A stretch of 64,000 nucleotides of DNA from an uncultured Duncaniella sp. (GCA_958352885.1 CATWQI010000001.1:1-64000), one strand, 5' to 3'. Counted from the first letter of the stretch, positions 24,573 to 33,279 are shown. Program-made: numbers and translations. The notes: generated by a model not told the origin, from the letters alone.

Positions 24573-26158
24573 ATTAGGCCGAATAGTTGATTAAATTTGT
24601 TTCTAAACGTTGTCGCTCCACGAGTACCCGATTGCAAAAGCAAAAGTTCTGTGACGACAAGGTTCTTAATGAAATAAGCCAGTTGATTGATGTTGTCTTC
24701 AGAAGAAAGACAATCTCTAAATCTTTCGAAGAAACCATTAGACAGATTTATGGTAGCATAATATTTACCATCGGGATTATATACGAGAGTATATAGACCG
24801 CTATTAGATGCCCCTGAAATTCCACTAATAACAAGTGTGAACGAAAAACTTGCATTAGGAGAAACCTCAATCTCTATTGGTGGAATTTCTATAGGTTCAA
24901 TGTTCGGTAATGACTGGTCCGGAACTGTAGAAAAATTAACCGATGAAGATGACTGAGCAACAGCAACTGGAATTTCCACCTCTACCTCTTGGTCTTCATC
25001 AGGAAGAACAAGAGGTTTAGAAATTTCGTCAACAATAGTATTTACTAATTGTTGAGCTGCTTTCTTTTTATCGGCTTGAGATTTGGGTTTCGTATAGTTT
25101 TGCGCTTGACCGAATAAATCAATAGACTTATCCTTTAGCATATCATCGCGCATAATTTCTATAAAAGTTGCGAACTCGTCGTCGTCCTGAAACGAACTTT
25201 TAGTGAAACTAACATCAAAACCATCAAGTTCAAGTTCTCCAAAAATTCGCTTATAGCGAGGAGAGCCTTCCTCACCGCTTAGAATTTTTGGACGATATTT
25301 TTCATCAAAACTTGACCCAATTACGCGCCCCCTGCGGAAAAGCAATATACCATTGTCAACAGAGGTAGACATCCGCTCAAGAATGCCTATAAATCCTTTA
25401 GCATAATAAGAGCCGATGAGGTTCCCAAATTCATCGTATTTTGGGGCCTCGAAGTTAATATCTTGCCGCCAAACTACATTTTCTCCATTTGGAGTTTTAT
25501 AATAAGGAGCGACCAAACATTGTAATTGAGTATCAGCCAATAATTCATCGTTGACTATTAAGTCCAAGACACCTTCACGAATGAATTTTGCATAGATACT
25601 TGCCAAATGTTTTTTTACGTAAGCTATTTGACGAGAACGCGGCTTATTCTGAGAAAGTTTGGTAAGCGTAACTACTGTATAGTGTTCATTTACATTAGCC
25701 GGCTTACGCGAAACTGGTAATTCTAATTCTTCGTTTTGAGTTACTTCGTGAATGTTGAATACTAATGTCTTAGTATCAGTTTCTCCGTAAGCTTTGGTTT
25801 CCACATTCCACAAATCAGAAAGCCAAATAGAAGAAACCTTCATACCCATTCCAAATTCATTAAGACCTTTACGGTCTAAAGGAATATTGGCTAACTCAAA
25901 GGCGCGTTCGTAGTTATCGTTAGTTATGCCGAAAGCGTTATCACGGATTGTGATAATATCGTTTTCTACATCAATGTTGATTTCTACGCGCAACTTTCCA
26001 TTAGGATTTATAGCAGAAAGGATCTCTGCATGATCCTTAAAACTTTGAATTGCGTTGTCGACATATTCCGCAAGTGCGTTCCACACTTTGTTCTCGATAT
26101 ATCTAAATGCAGAATATACGAGAGGCTTGGTGGCTATTGAAACTTTATTGTTGTTCAT
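24569..26158 (-). CDS. GHKL (MutL/MORC-type) ATPase
   Basis: 529 aa. Bergerat ATP-binding fold: N box WNALAEYVDNAIQSF (about 26-40), G1 DNAFGI and G2 LNEFGMGMKVSS. The middle resembles the MutL/MORC transducer (SFTKSSFQDDDEFATF, about 310-325). An acidic proline-rich linker precedes a C-terminal beta/helix domain. Bacterial MORC-like ATPases of this kind clamp DNA and pair with Z1 and PD-(D/E)XK proteins. It overlaps the methyltransferase by 14 bp and Z1 by 4 bp. Confidence 0.85.
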   Translation of the reverse strand: MNNNKVSIATKPLVYSAFRYIENKVWNALAEYVDNAIQSFKDHAEILSAINPNGKLRVEINIDVENDIITIRDNAFGITNDNYERAFELANIPLDRKGLNEFGMGMKVSSIWLSDLWNVETKAYGETDTKTLVFNIHEVTQNEELELPVSRKPANVNEHYTVVTLTKLSQNKPRSRQIAYVKKHLASIYAKFIREGVLDLIVNDELLADTQLQCLVAPYYKTPNGENVVWRQDINFEAPKYDEFGNLIGSYYAKGFIGILERMSTSVDNGILLFRRGRVIGSSFDEKYRPKILSGEEGSPRYKRIFGELELDGFDVSFTKSSFQDDDEFATFIEIMRDDMLKDKSIDLFGQAQNYTKPKSQADKKKAAQQLVNTIVDEISKPLVLPDEDQEVEVEIPVAVAQSSSSVNFSTVPDQSLPNIEPIEIPPIEIEVSPNASFSFTLVISGISGASNSGLYTLVYNPDGKYYATINLSNGFFERFRDCLSSEDNINQLAYFIKNLVVTELLLLQSGTRGATTFRNKFNQLFGLI

Positions 26159-27518
26159 CTGCGAAAATATTTTTAGCGATGCGACGCACCAATGTTACAT
26201 TTATTGCATTGCCCAAAGCCTCAAGTGTACGATTCTGAGTAAGGTCGTCAAATTTTAGTTCCTGCATTCCTTGAATAGCAGCAGCTTCTCTTATAGTCAT
26301 ATATCGACCTTTATCTGGTTCGCCCGTAGATAAGATACTTTTAGGAAGTGGCACCCATGGGAAAATAGGAATTTGTGTCCCTACAAGATTAAGAGCTGGA
26401 GCAAAATTTGGTAATTTTATTCTTATCCCAGAAGCACGAAATTGAACGATTTTATCTTCAATGGTAGGAGTTGCAGTAGCACCACAGTTCCACTCCATTT
26501 TTAGATGACTATTCTCGAAGTGACTAATCTTTAATATCCATGAGTCAAGCCAAGATTTATTATTCAAATAAAATTCACGGTTTTGTTCAATATACCTAAT
26601 TTTCCAAGAAGGAAACTTTTGTGAGGAAGCCGTTTGAGCATAAATAGGCAATCTAGAAAGACATTCTTCTAATGAAGAACCAGTAATTTTATTACCGAGT
26701 TTACCCAATTTTCCTTGCAGTTCCTCTACACTTTGAAAGGCAGGAGCCTTATCTCTATAATCATAAGTAGCACCAAATTCCATAGCCCAAATAGGGAACG
26801 ATGGAATACTCTGCCCATGTTTTATAGTTAAGTCAATAAACTCTTGCCAAACTTGAAGTTGGAGACGGGTTTCAGGCTTTAACTTAACTATATCTGTATC
26901 ATCAGGATTTACAAGTCTTTTAACATCACAATAACGACTTGCCCCTTTTTGCGGGACAGGAAAATTGAAATTTGCGATGCTTCCCAAATTACGATTGATA
27001 GCTACTATAAATATTCTTTTACGATGTTGAGAAATACCAAACTGATGGGGAGATAGAATATCGGCTTTAACATCGTAGCCTAATTTATCCAATTTTTCTT
27101 GAATGACTTTCCATGTGTTTCCTTTATCATGCGTCTTAAGATTTTGGACGTTTTCAAGAAATAAATATTTGGGCTTATGGACTTCTACAATGTCGCAAAT
27201 ATAATTAAAAAGGTTTCCTCTTTCCTTTGCATCATTAAATCCCTCTCTTTTACCCGCCTGACTAAAAGGCTGACAGGGAAATCCAGCACACAAAATATCA
27301 TGAGCAGGTATATCCTCAGACGAAATTTGAGTGATGTCGCCTTCGATTCTGGTATTTGGAAAGTTGGATTTGTACTGCTTCCTTAAATCTTCCTTTAATT
27401 CGGATGCGAACACACACTCAAATTCCAAACCATTCATACGCATAGCTGAACCTGATAGAGCCAAGTGAAAGCCACCAAGTCCCGCAAAGAGGTCTATAAA
27501 TTTGAGCGTTTTAGCCAT
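26145..27518 (-). CDS. dcm: DNA (cytosine-5) methyltransferase
   Basis: 457 aa. Motif I FIDLFAGLGGFHLAL (about 8-22), motif IV GFPCQPFSQAG with catalytic Cys about 82, motif VI LENVQNL with Glu about 122, motif VIII ISQHRKRIFIV, and motif X near the C-terminus (EALGNAIN). The target recognition region is unusually long (about 190-400), so the specificity cannot be read. It probably protects host DNA from the associated nuclease module, or marks DNA for it. First gene of a five-gene operon; a strong promoter and an inverted repeat lie upstream. Confidence 0.92.
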   Translation of the reverse strand: MAKTLKFIDLFAGLGGFHLALSGSAMRMNGLEFECVFASELKEDLRKQYKSNFPNTRIEGDITQISSEDIPAHDILCAGFPCQPFSQAGKREGFNDAKERGNLFNYICDIVEVHKPKYLFLENVQNLKTHDKGNTWKVIQEKLDKLGYDVKADILSPHQFGISQHRKRIFIVAINRNLGSIANFNFPVPQKGASRYCDVKRLVNPDDTDIVKLKPETRLQLQVWQEFIDLTIKHGQSIPSFPIWAMEFGATYDYRDKAPAFQSVEELQGKLGKLGNKITGSSLEECLSRLPIYAQTASSQKFPSWKIRYIEQNREFYLNNKSWLDSWILKISHFENSHLKMEWNCGATATPTIEDKIVQFRASGIRIKLPNFAPALNLVGTQIPIFPWVPLPKSILSTGEPDKGRYMTIREAAAIQGMQELKFDDLTQNRTLEALGNAINVTLVRRIAKNIFADEQQ

Positions 27519-27539
27519 AATAAAAAAACTTCCAAGTAG

Positions 27540-27684
27540 GCAGACAGGCGACCAAACCTTTCACGACTACAAGGAAGTTCCTTAAATATGTTGAATATAA
27601 GTTTTTACTTACATTGATTGGTCTATTTGTCTGCGCAAGCGCGTTTTAGACTGCAAAGTTACAAAATTTTTCTGACTTTTGCAA
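27540..27684 (-). promoter_or_regulatory. Promoter and structured leader of the Mza-like operon
   Basis: Promoter on the minus strand: TAACTTTG (complement of 27654-27661) and TTG (complement of 27682-27684) with a 20-bp spacer. The leader of about 130 nt contains a long imperfect inverted repeat (GCAGACA at 27540-27546 with GACCAA at 27550-27555, against TTGGTC at 27618-27623 and TGTCTGC at 27628-27634) and a small palindrome AAGGAA-G-TTCCTT. It could fold in RNA or bind the methyltransferase or another regulator. Confidence 0.6.
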
Positions 27685-27737
27685 TAGTTCTTGATAGATT
27701 TAGAGGTCTCTGTATCAGAGATTATACATTTATAAAA

Positions 27738-27769
27738 GCCCCGACAAGAGGTGGATTTCTTGTCGGGGC
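27738..27769 (-). terminator. Intrinsic terminator after the mobilization operon
   Basis: GCCCCGACAAG (27738-27748) pairs perfectly with CTTGTCGGGGC (27759-27769). On the minus strand the stem is followed by TTTTATA. It ends the operon running from the relaxase genes to 27788. Confidence 0.85.
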
Positions 27770-27787
27770 GAGGGGGATGAGTGGGGA

Positions 27788-28288
27788 TTAGTAGAGGCGG
27801 ACGCAGGTTATGTCGGCGGTTTTGACGTCGTAGGGCGTGTCATAGTGCTCTTTCGAGAAGGCGATAGCGAGGTGTTGGATGCGGTGTTTTATGCCGAGTC
27901 GCTTAAGGAAGATAATGAAGTTTCCGAGGTGTTCGATGAGGTAGTCGTCGCCTTTGTCGGTTTTGACGTATCCCAAGAGGATTACGTTGTCAGGCAAATT
28001 GAGCATGCCATTGGTACGGGTCAGAATGACAACTGCTGTTGAGAATGTCGGGTCATCAGAGGTCAGGCTGATGCCATTAGTGTACTCTTCATAGGTCAGA
28101 GCGGAGGTGGCAGTTCCGAAATTGTTGGCGAGATATTTCTCTACATCGGCGAGCGCATTTCGCAGATTCTGGTCGGATTTTTGAGTTACCTGTACTGTAG
28201 GTTCAGGTTTTCCTTCGTTGTGTGCCTTATGGCTGAAGATGGTTTTCACACGGGAGAGGAGTTGATTGAGATTCTGAGATACTGTCAT
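27788..28288 (-). CDS. Hypothetical protein of the mobilization operon
   Basis: 166 aa, no family recognised. The N-terminal part is helical and polar (LNQLLSRVKTIFSHKAHNEG). The rest is a soluble alpha/beta region (FSTAVVILTRTNGMLNLPDN, then LLGYVKTDKGDDYLIEHLGN). No signal peptide, TM or catalytic motif. Its start overlaps the stop of the coiled-coil gene by 4 bp, and the terminator at 27738-27769 follows. Part of the relaxase operon; role unknown. Confidence 0.6.
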   Translation of the reverse strand: MTVSQNLNQLLSRVKTIFSHKAHNEGKPEPTVQVTQKSDQNLRNALADVEKYLANNFGTATSALTYEEYTNGISLTSDDPTFSTAVVILTRTNGMLNLPDNVILLGYVKTDKGDDYLIEHLGNFIIFLKRLGIKHRIQHLAIAFSKEHYDTPYDVKTADITCVRLY

Positions 28289-28959
28289 TTCTTTAAGTTT
28301 TTGGTTTGAGAATTGAGTTCGTTGATTTTTTCTTCGAGGCGGTGCTTCTGGTCGAGGGCGCGGGCAGTTTCCTGCACACGGTCTTCGTAGTCTTTCACCT
28401 CTTTTTCGATTTGCTTGACACGTTCAGGGTCGCGGAACCAGCTCTGAATACTGTCGAGACCTTCGGAGTTAACTCCTCCGTGCATCAGGACGTAGTGATA
28501 CTTGATGTCGGAGATACGGGCTCGTTCGATGCGCGACTCCTGCCAGATAGTGGCAGCTCCGAAGAAGATGAAGGTGAACACCGAGATGAACATGGCGAGA
28601 TAGACTTGCCATGATTCTTTGGCGATACGGATTGTCTTTTCAATCTTCTGCACCGGCGGATTGGCGGTGAAGTTGTCAATCTTGTTGGTGATTTCAGTCT
28701 TCAGGTCATCGACAGAGGCTGTCAGATTGCTTCCGATTTCGCTGACCGTCTGCGTCTGGATTTCTATGGATGTCTGCATCTCATCGACTTTCTCGGTGAC
28801 GGCTGACGTTATGGTGGTACCCATGTTGTTCAGGTCGTCGTCGGTGGCGCAGTTGAGTTGCGACTCCTTGATTTCGGTACACGTGCCGTTTATTGTGCTG
28901 AGGTCTTCAGCGATGTTTTGGAGAATATTCTCCGAGAAATTTTCAGAATTTTCTTTCAT
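28285..28959 (-). CDS. Coiled-coil membrane protein of the mobilization operon
   Basis: 224 aa. Long polar helices (about 1-105, with VTEKVDEMQTSIEIQTQTVS) precede one TM segment (about 117-136, VYLAMFISVFTFIFFGAATI). A second coiled coil (about 175-224, QIEKEVKDYEDRVQETARAL) follows. Similar proteins sit next to relaxases in Bacteroidetes mobilizable elements, possibly helping to dock the relaxosome at the membrane; that is inference. It begins 18 bp downstream of the relaxase stop. Confidence 0.65.
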   Translation of the reverse strand: MKENSENFSENILQNIAEDLSTINGTCTEIKESQLNCATDDDLNNMGTTITSAVTEKVDEMQTSIEIQTQTVSEIGSNLTASVDDLKTEITNKIDNFTANPPVQKIEKTIRIAKESWQVYLAMFISVFTFIFFGAATIWQESRIERARISDIKYHYVLMHGGVNSEGLDSIQSWFRDPERVKQIEKEVKDYEDRVQETARALDQKHRLEEKINELNSQTKNLKK

Positions 28960-28977
28960 GTTTTTCAGTTTCTGAAA

Positions 28978-29952
28978 TTACACACTTCTGCCTCTTTTTC
29001 TCTTTTGGCGGCGTTTCATCTCGTTGATAAAAGCCTCCTCTTCCGGGTCATAGGCAGGTCCGACTTGGAAGAGACCACCGAGTGCATTGCCGAGTCCTTC
29101 GACCATATCGGCACCGGCTTCGATGATTTTTGCAGCGGTACTCGATTCCTGTTTAGGCTGCTGTCGCATCGGTTTTGGCGAGGGCGATGCCGGCTGGGAC
29201 TGTCGGTTTTTATTCCGGTCGAGTGCCTTGCAGATGACATCGTAGGAGCATCTGCCGTTGCGGTCAACCTGCGATGCCTTGAACTTTTGTCCGTCCTTGA
29301 AGTAGGAAAGACCATCGACTTCGGTAGAACCACGTCGGAATTTCTTCCTGACGGTAATGCCTTTCTGGGCGAGTTCTCGCTGAAAAGTGGTCCAGTCTTT
29401 TGCCGATTTCTTGGCGGTTTGAACGGCGAGATAAATTTCCTGACGGGTCTTCGGCCGTCCTTTAAGACGCTCAGTTTTCACTTGGTCTTTGTTCTCACCA
29501 TAGGTCAGACCATACTTCTGTTTCATCTCGTCGCATATCTCGTTGTTGCGGTAATACTCGAAACTGTCGCTTACACATTTACCGTCATTATCCACCCGGT
29601 TATAGACGATGTGGCAGTGCGGATGCTCCTTATCAAGATGCCGAACAATGATAAACTGGGTGTTTTTGATGCCCATTCTATCCATATATTCCAGTGCGAG
29701 TTTCACCATAAATTCATCGCTCATGCGCTCGGCATCTTTCGGAGAATAGGACAAAGAGATATGTCCGCACCAGTGTTTGACCCTGCTGTTGAGGTGCCGC
29801 TGACACTCAAAACCGTCAATAATATCTTTCGGTGTGTCGGTCAGCAGACCCTCGGAATAGAGCAGACGAGCCTCTTTGTTTTTCTCTTTCAGCGCGAGAG
29901 CATACTCCACGCAGCCGGAAAAACAGCTTCCTTTAGTTATGCCTCCAATCAT
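28978..29952 (-). CDS. mobB: Relaxase (MobB-type mobilization nuclease)
   Basis: 324 aa. It nicks one strand at oriT and stays bound to the 5' end during transfer. The three-His metal motif HLDKEHPHCHIVYN is at about 105-118, the MOBP-type HxDxxHxHxH signature. A candidate nucleophile Tyr is near the N-terminus (about residue 17 or 32). The C-terminal third is a Gln/Pro/Ser-rich tail. It overlaps the upstream accessory gene by 20 bp. The family is called MobB in Bacteroides mobilizable transposons. Transfer functions would have to come from a conjugative element such as E3. Confidence 0.88.
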   Translation of the reverse strand: MIGGITKGSCFSGCVEYALALKEKNKEARLLYSEGLLTDTPKDIIDGFECQRHLNSRVKHWCGHISLSYSPKDAERMSDEFMVKLALEYMDRMGIKNTQFIIVRHLDKEHPHCHIVYNRVDNDGKCVSDSFEYYRNNEICDEMKQKYGLTYGENKDQVKTERLKGRPKTRQEIYLAVQTAKKSAKDWTTFQRELAQKGITVRKKFRRGSTEVDGLSYFKDGQKFKASQVDRNGRCSYDVICKALDRNKNRQSQPASPSPKPMRQQPKQESSTAAKIIEAGADMVEGLGNALGGLFQVGPAYDPEEEAFINEMKRRQKRKRGRSV

Positions 29953-30298
29953 AAGACAGTCTTGTATAAAGCGTTTTTATCTCCTTGCTCATACCTTTAA
30001 GAGACCACTCCACGAGTTTGAAACCCGCTTCGTTGGCTTTCTTTGCAAGCTGATTCAGATTATTCGCCATGCTCCCAATCTGACGCAGAATCGCCATATC
30101 ATCGGGTGTGGCTACTGCCGTAACCTTGGCGTTGAGCAGAGCGTGGCGCCAGAAGTCAGACATCTTTCTGCCGGATTTTCGACAGTTTTCCTGCACGGTC
30201 TGATACTGTTCTTCATTGAGCCTGACACTGACAACGTATGACTTGCCAGATTTCTCGGATGCTCCCGGAGGAGCTTTCTTTCTTCTTGTGAATGTCAT
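29933..30298 (-). CDS. mobA: Mobilization accessory protein (MobA/MobC-like)
   Basis: 121 aa. Basic N-terminus (TRRKKAPPG) followed by a ribbon-helix-helix-like segment (YVVSVRLNEEQYQTVQENCR, then KMSDFWRHALLN) and a C-terminal helical part (ILRQIGSMANNLNQLAKKAN) typical of relaxosome accessory proteins. It probably binds oriT and recruits the relaxase. The oriT-like inverted repeat lies about 64 bp upstream (30362-30412). Confidence 0.85.
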   Translation of the reverse strand: MTFTRRKKAPPGASEKSGKSYVVSVRLNEEQYQTVQENCRKSGRKMSDFWRHALLNAKVTAVATPDDMAILRQIGSMANNLNQLAKKANEAGFKLVEWSLKGMSKEIKTLYTRLSYDWRHN

Positions 30299-30361
30299 TG
30301 TCTTGGGATTTTGAGATTCGACATTGTGACCATCGGGAACGGACTCCAGCCGCCCGGTAAC

Positions 30362-30412
30362 GGAGGATGCAAGGTCGGAAATGTTTACATTGCCACTACC
30401 TTGCTATCCTCC
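30362..30412. other. oriT: Candidate oriT with nested inverted repeats
   Basis: GGAGGATGCAAGGT (30362-30375) pairs with ACCTTGCTATCCTCC (30398-30412), with one bulged base. Inside lies the palindrome AATGTTTACATT (30380-30391). The position directly upstream of the mob genes is the usual place of oriT. The nic site is not assigned. Confidence 0.55.
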
Positions 30413-30483
30413 TATTCCTTACAGAATATCCGGATACCGGCGTTGCCGATGGCTTCGCCATTTTCACTGCCTTGGGGCAGTGG

Positions 30484-30894
30484 TCAGAACGATTTACTGA
30501 TTATGGTGAACCAGCCTTCATAGTTGGCAGCGTTGCTGTCGAGATGCTCATTGATGATGTGCTCGACAAAGTTGCTGACGCTGTAGCCGGGACCACCGAA
30601 GAATCGGGCAGTGCGCTCGACACGGTCAAACGTCTCATTGCTGATTGCTACCTGATGCTTGTTGTCTTTGCCGAGTTTAATCGGAGCAAAGAAGGCAGTG
30701 CGGTAATCTTCGAGTTCGCTCTTGCGCTGCTTGGCAGTGGGGCGAGGTGACTTTGACTGAGCGGCTTCGCTCTGTTCAGCGATGGGCTGAACTTCGGGGG
30801 TGGTAGGATTTTCCATAGTTTCAGAGAAAACTGAATTGTTAGACATACCAGTCATTTCGGATGACTGAGGATTTGAGATTTTTGATTGTGCCAT
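30484..30894 (-). CDS. DUF3408-like protein
   Basis: 136 aa. A disordered Ser/Pro/Glu-rich N-terminus (about 1-65) precedes a compact C-terminal domain (about 78-120: KHQVAISNETFDRVERTARF, then YSVSNFVEHIINEHLD) of the type seen in DUF3408 proteins of Bacteroides conjugative and mobilizable elements; the fold is probably ribbon-helix-helix. Likely a DNA-binding relaxosome or partition helper. It precedes the oriT region and lies 1 bp after the Toprim-like gene stop. Confidence 0.7.
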   Translation of the reverse strand: MAQSKISNPQSSEMTGMSNNSVFSETMENPTTPEVQPIAEQSEAAQSKSPRPTAKQRKSELEDYRTAFFAPIKLGKDNKHQVAISNETFDRVERTARFFGGPGYSVSNFVEHIINEHLDSNAANYEGWFTIISKSF

Positions 30895-30895
30895 T

Positions 30896-31681
30896 TCATT
30901 CAGATTTTAGTGAGCTTTCGCTCGATTTGTATTCTTCGATGCCTACGAGTTCCAGTTTTAGCGCGTCAACGAGTTGTCGCAATGCCGGATTACGTTGCAT
31001 CATTTGTTCAAGGATGCCGTGTGGAGTTTGCTCGGCGATTAAGAAATCGGCAATGTCAAGACCTTGCTCGCGCTGCTCATCGGTAGACATCTGTTCAAGC
31101 GATTCAAACAGAGTTGCCTTTATTCCCGAATCATCGAATAGCGTCAGCTTCTTGCGCCAATCGTCAGTAGCGTTAAGGTCGGGCACCAACATCACCTCTC
31201 TGCCTCGGAGTGCTTGGATGGCCTCGCGGTTGAGACAACTGCACTTGCCGCCTGTGGCAAGCCACAGATATTGCGGGAGGTAATGTGTTGCGAGTATTGC
31301 CGTTTTTTCACTCTCCACAATGGCAACCGGTTTGTCTCGGATATAAGGGAGCAGATGCTCACCGAAGAAACATTGTGTTAACTTGAAGTCGGGCAATCTC
31401 AACACCGAGTGTACCCAGTTGATGTGGGGGAACGGTTCCTGCACACGATGTCCGGTCAATCGGTCATACAGCATAATCTTACCACCTCGGACGTTGTCGT
31501 CAGCCGCGATTTGCCAGAACACCGTGGCACCGTGCCAATGCTTCGATGTGCCTACGCGATACATCTCCATCAACCGCTGTGCTTCATCACTCCCGATTAT
31601 CGCTGCCACGAAGGCGAAGAGATTGTTCCGGTCGTAGCCACGCATGGTGGCCTCTACCATTGCATCATCAATCCTGTTCAT
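30896..31681 (-). CDS. Toprim-like primase fragment (DUF6371-type), short
   Basis: 261 aa. The core has VAIVESEKTAILATHYLPQY, then ATGGK (about 119-145), followed by REVMLVPDLNATDDW, matching Toprim-type domains of mobile-element primases. The N-terminal zinc ribbon normally present in this family (as I recall it) is missing, so the protein seems shortened. The start overlaps the DUF3987 stop by 14 bp. It should be involved in plasmid-form replication; activity is uncertain because of the truncation and the damaged partner upstream. Confidence 0.65.
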   Translation of the reverse strand: MNRIDDAMVEATMRGYDRNNLFAFVAAIIGSDEAQRLMEMYRVGTSKHWHGATVFWQIAADDNVRGGKIMLYDRLTGHRVQEPFPHINWVHSVLRLPDFKLTQCFFGEHLLPYIRDKPVAIVESEKTAILATHYLPQYLWLATGGKCSCLNREAIQALRGREVMLVPDLNATDDWRKKLTLFDDSGIKATLFESLEQMSTDEQREQGLDIADFLIAEQTPHGILEQMMQRNPALRQLVDALKLELVGIEEYKSSESSLKSE

Positions 31682-32621
31682 CGGGAGTAACTTTGTTAGC
31701 GGAGTAACATGAAAGCTTCTGATACCATCCTTGTCGTATGCGACGGAACAGAGTGTTGAGATTACGGGTGAGAAACATCTTGAATGTGTGGTCTTTCATC
31801 CCGAACCGCTCGGCTATACGGATGCCGTCGGCGGTTGAAAATTCCTCGGCGAGATGCTCATAGACGGTGCGGTGCAGTTCATTCAGTTTCTCCTCGCTGA
31901 TGCAGGTGAGTACACTGAGCGCGTTGCCCCGGAAGTATTCAGCCAATTCTATCGCTCCTGCCACGTCTTCATCTTCGATGTCCGAGGGGCGCGGCTCTCC
32001 GTCGCTGACAGCCCAGCGAACAATCCGGAGTATCAGGCAGAACGAGCCGGTGTTGTAGCGTGTGAAGTTCTTGAACCATGCCGACAACTCATCAACCCAT
32101 AGGCATAAGCCACGAGGATTGTGGGAGTGAATGGCACTGAGACCCTCCTGCGTCACGTCCGACACGAGGTAGCGCAGACGCTTAGGCTCTTTCGGGAATT
32201 CCTCCAGTCCGGCACTGATGCGTTCTTTGCGACTCATCGCTATAGCCTGCTGATACTCGCAATGCTTTTTCTGAAACTCTTGGTTGTTTTTCCAGTCAGC
32301 ATTGACTAACGGGCGCATCACGAAAGTAAGCGGGTGCGATTTACAATCTCCGAGGCGTCCGACAATCGCGATATACACGATTGCCGATTCCTGCCAGTTG
32401 CGTTTCACCTCAATTCGGTGTGTATTGCCGATTGCCACAGATATTGCGGCGAGCATAGCCGATGCCGTGTAGTCAATTGGGAAACCACAGGTGGTGTTGA
32501 GTTCGAGGATAATCCGTTGCATCTTGGCTGGGAACACCTGCACCGGGAAGTCACTGTCGGATGTCTTAGCGTGATTCATCAGTGCACTGATTACAGAGTC
32601 CGGGGTAATATTCTTTTCCAT
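31668..32621 (-). CDS. DUF3987 protein with apparent internal deletion
   Basis: 317 aa. The N-terminal part (FPVQVFPAKMQRI, IAIVGRLGDCKSHPLTF, LWVDELSAWFKNF) and C-terminal part (FCLILRIVRWA, AIELAEYFR) match the family, but they are joined directly at NTGS-FCLIL (about 32040-32050). In intact members about 150 residues lie between these landmarks, as I recall. The frame is kept. Family members are helicase/primase-like replication proteins. Translation follows the HTH gene after 4 bp. Confidence 0.65.
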   Translation of the reverse strand: MEKNITPDSVISALMNHAKTSDSDFPVQVFPAKMQRIILELNTTCGFPIDYTASAMLAAISVAIGNTHRIEVKRNWQESAIVYIAIVGRLGDCKSHPLTFVMRPLVNADWKNNQEFQKKHCEYQQAIAMSRKERISAGLEEFPKEPKRLRYLVSDVTQEGLSAIHSHNPRGLCLWVDELSAWFKNFTRYNTGSFCLILRIVRWAVSDGEPRPSDIEDEDVAGAIELAEYFRGNALSVLTCISEEKLNELHRTVYEHLAEEFSTADGIRIAERFGMKDHTFKMFLTRNLNTLFRRIRQGWYQKLSCYSANKVTPDEQD

Positions 32622-32625
32622 AGGC

Positions 32626-33012
32626 TCAGAAATTATAGCCCCCGCGGGGACGGCGTTTCATACCGGCAGTGATGGCCGCTGCGGTTTCGGCGAGGGATGG
32701 AGCGGCGGAGTGTTTACGGCCGCCCTCAATCCATGCGTATATTTCATCCTCATAAAAATAGAGGAGCTTGCCGCGCTTGTAGCTCGGAATGGGATCATTC
32801 GGAGCCTTGACCGCGCGGTAGAGGGTCGAAAGTGACTTGCCTATTATCTGGCAAGCCTCTTTCGCATACACGAGTCTGCGTGAGGGCTTGGCTTGTTTGG
32901 AGTGGCTGGCGATGCCTGCCTTTTCAAGCAGGTCAAGCACTCGGTCGAGTTTTTCGGAGAGACCGCTTACCACATGTGGCAGCTGGTCGAAAGTTGGTGT
33001 TGATGTTTCCAT
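32626..33012 (-). CDS. Small helix-turn-helix (excisionase-like) protein of E2
   Basis: 128 aa, same length and layout as the E1 protein at 167-553: N-terminal helix (LPHVVSGLSEKLDRVLDLLE), then HTH (YAKEACQIIGKSLSTLYRAV) and wing (PSYKRGKLLYFYEDEIYAWI). Probably excisionase or regulator of the replication genes that follow 4 bp downstream. A palindrome overlaps its leader (33015-33056). Confidence 0.75.
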   Translation of the reverse strand: METSTPTFDQLPHVVSGLSEKLDRVLDLLEKAGIASHSKQAKPSRRLVYAKEACQIIGKSLSTLYRAVKAPNDPIPSYKRGKLLYFYEDEIYAWIEGGRKHSAAPSLAETAAAITAGMKRRPRGGYNF

Positions 33013-33014
33013 TT

Positions 33015-33056
33015 CAGTACGGTTTTAAATTGTTTTACGGAAATAAAACCGCACTG
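33015..33056. promoter_or_regulatory. Inverted repeat upstream of the E2 HTH gene
   Basis: CAGTACGGTTTTA (33015-33027) and TAAAACCGCACTG (33044-33056) match at 12 of 13 positions, starting 3 bp before the start codon. Candidate operator, or a leader hairpin that hides the ribosome site. Confidence 0.5.
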
Positions 33057-33228
33057 ATTGAAAGTGAGTTGATGGTGAAATAAATAACCATACTTACTTC
33101 CTAAAATAACCGATTGGCAAGTGCTAACGCTTTGAAAGTCAGACGACATTTCTTGGGGATATTTGTATGGTGATTTAATCAAAGATTAGGTGAATTTGTG
33201 GTTATTTTGAGTAATAAACATAGATGAC

Positions 33229-33259
33229 TTGCGCCGGTGTGAAAAGTTGAGTAATTTTG
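33229..33259 (+). promoter_or_regulatory. Promoter of the acetyltransferase gene
   Basis: TTG (33229-33231), 20-bp spacer, TAATTTTG (33252-33259). It drives the only plus-strand gene inside the E2 backbone. Confidence 0.65.
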
Positions 33260-33279
33260 TACTATAAATCTGACTCATT

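Noticed and set aside
28858..30000. 380-codon frame antisense to the relaxase
   Set aside because: Shadow of the relaxase and coiled-coil genes, whose protein motifs are clear.
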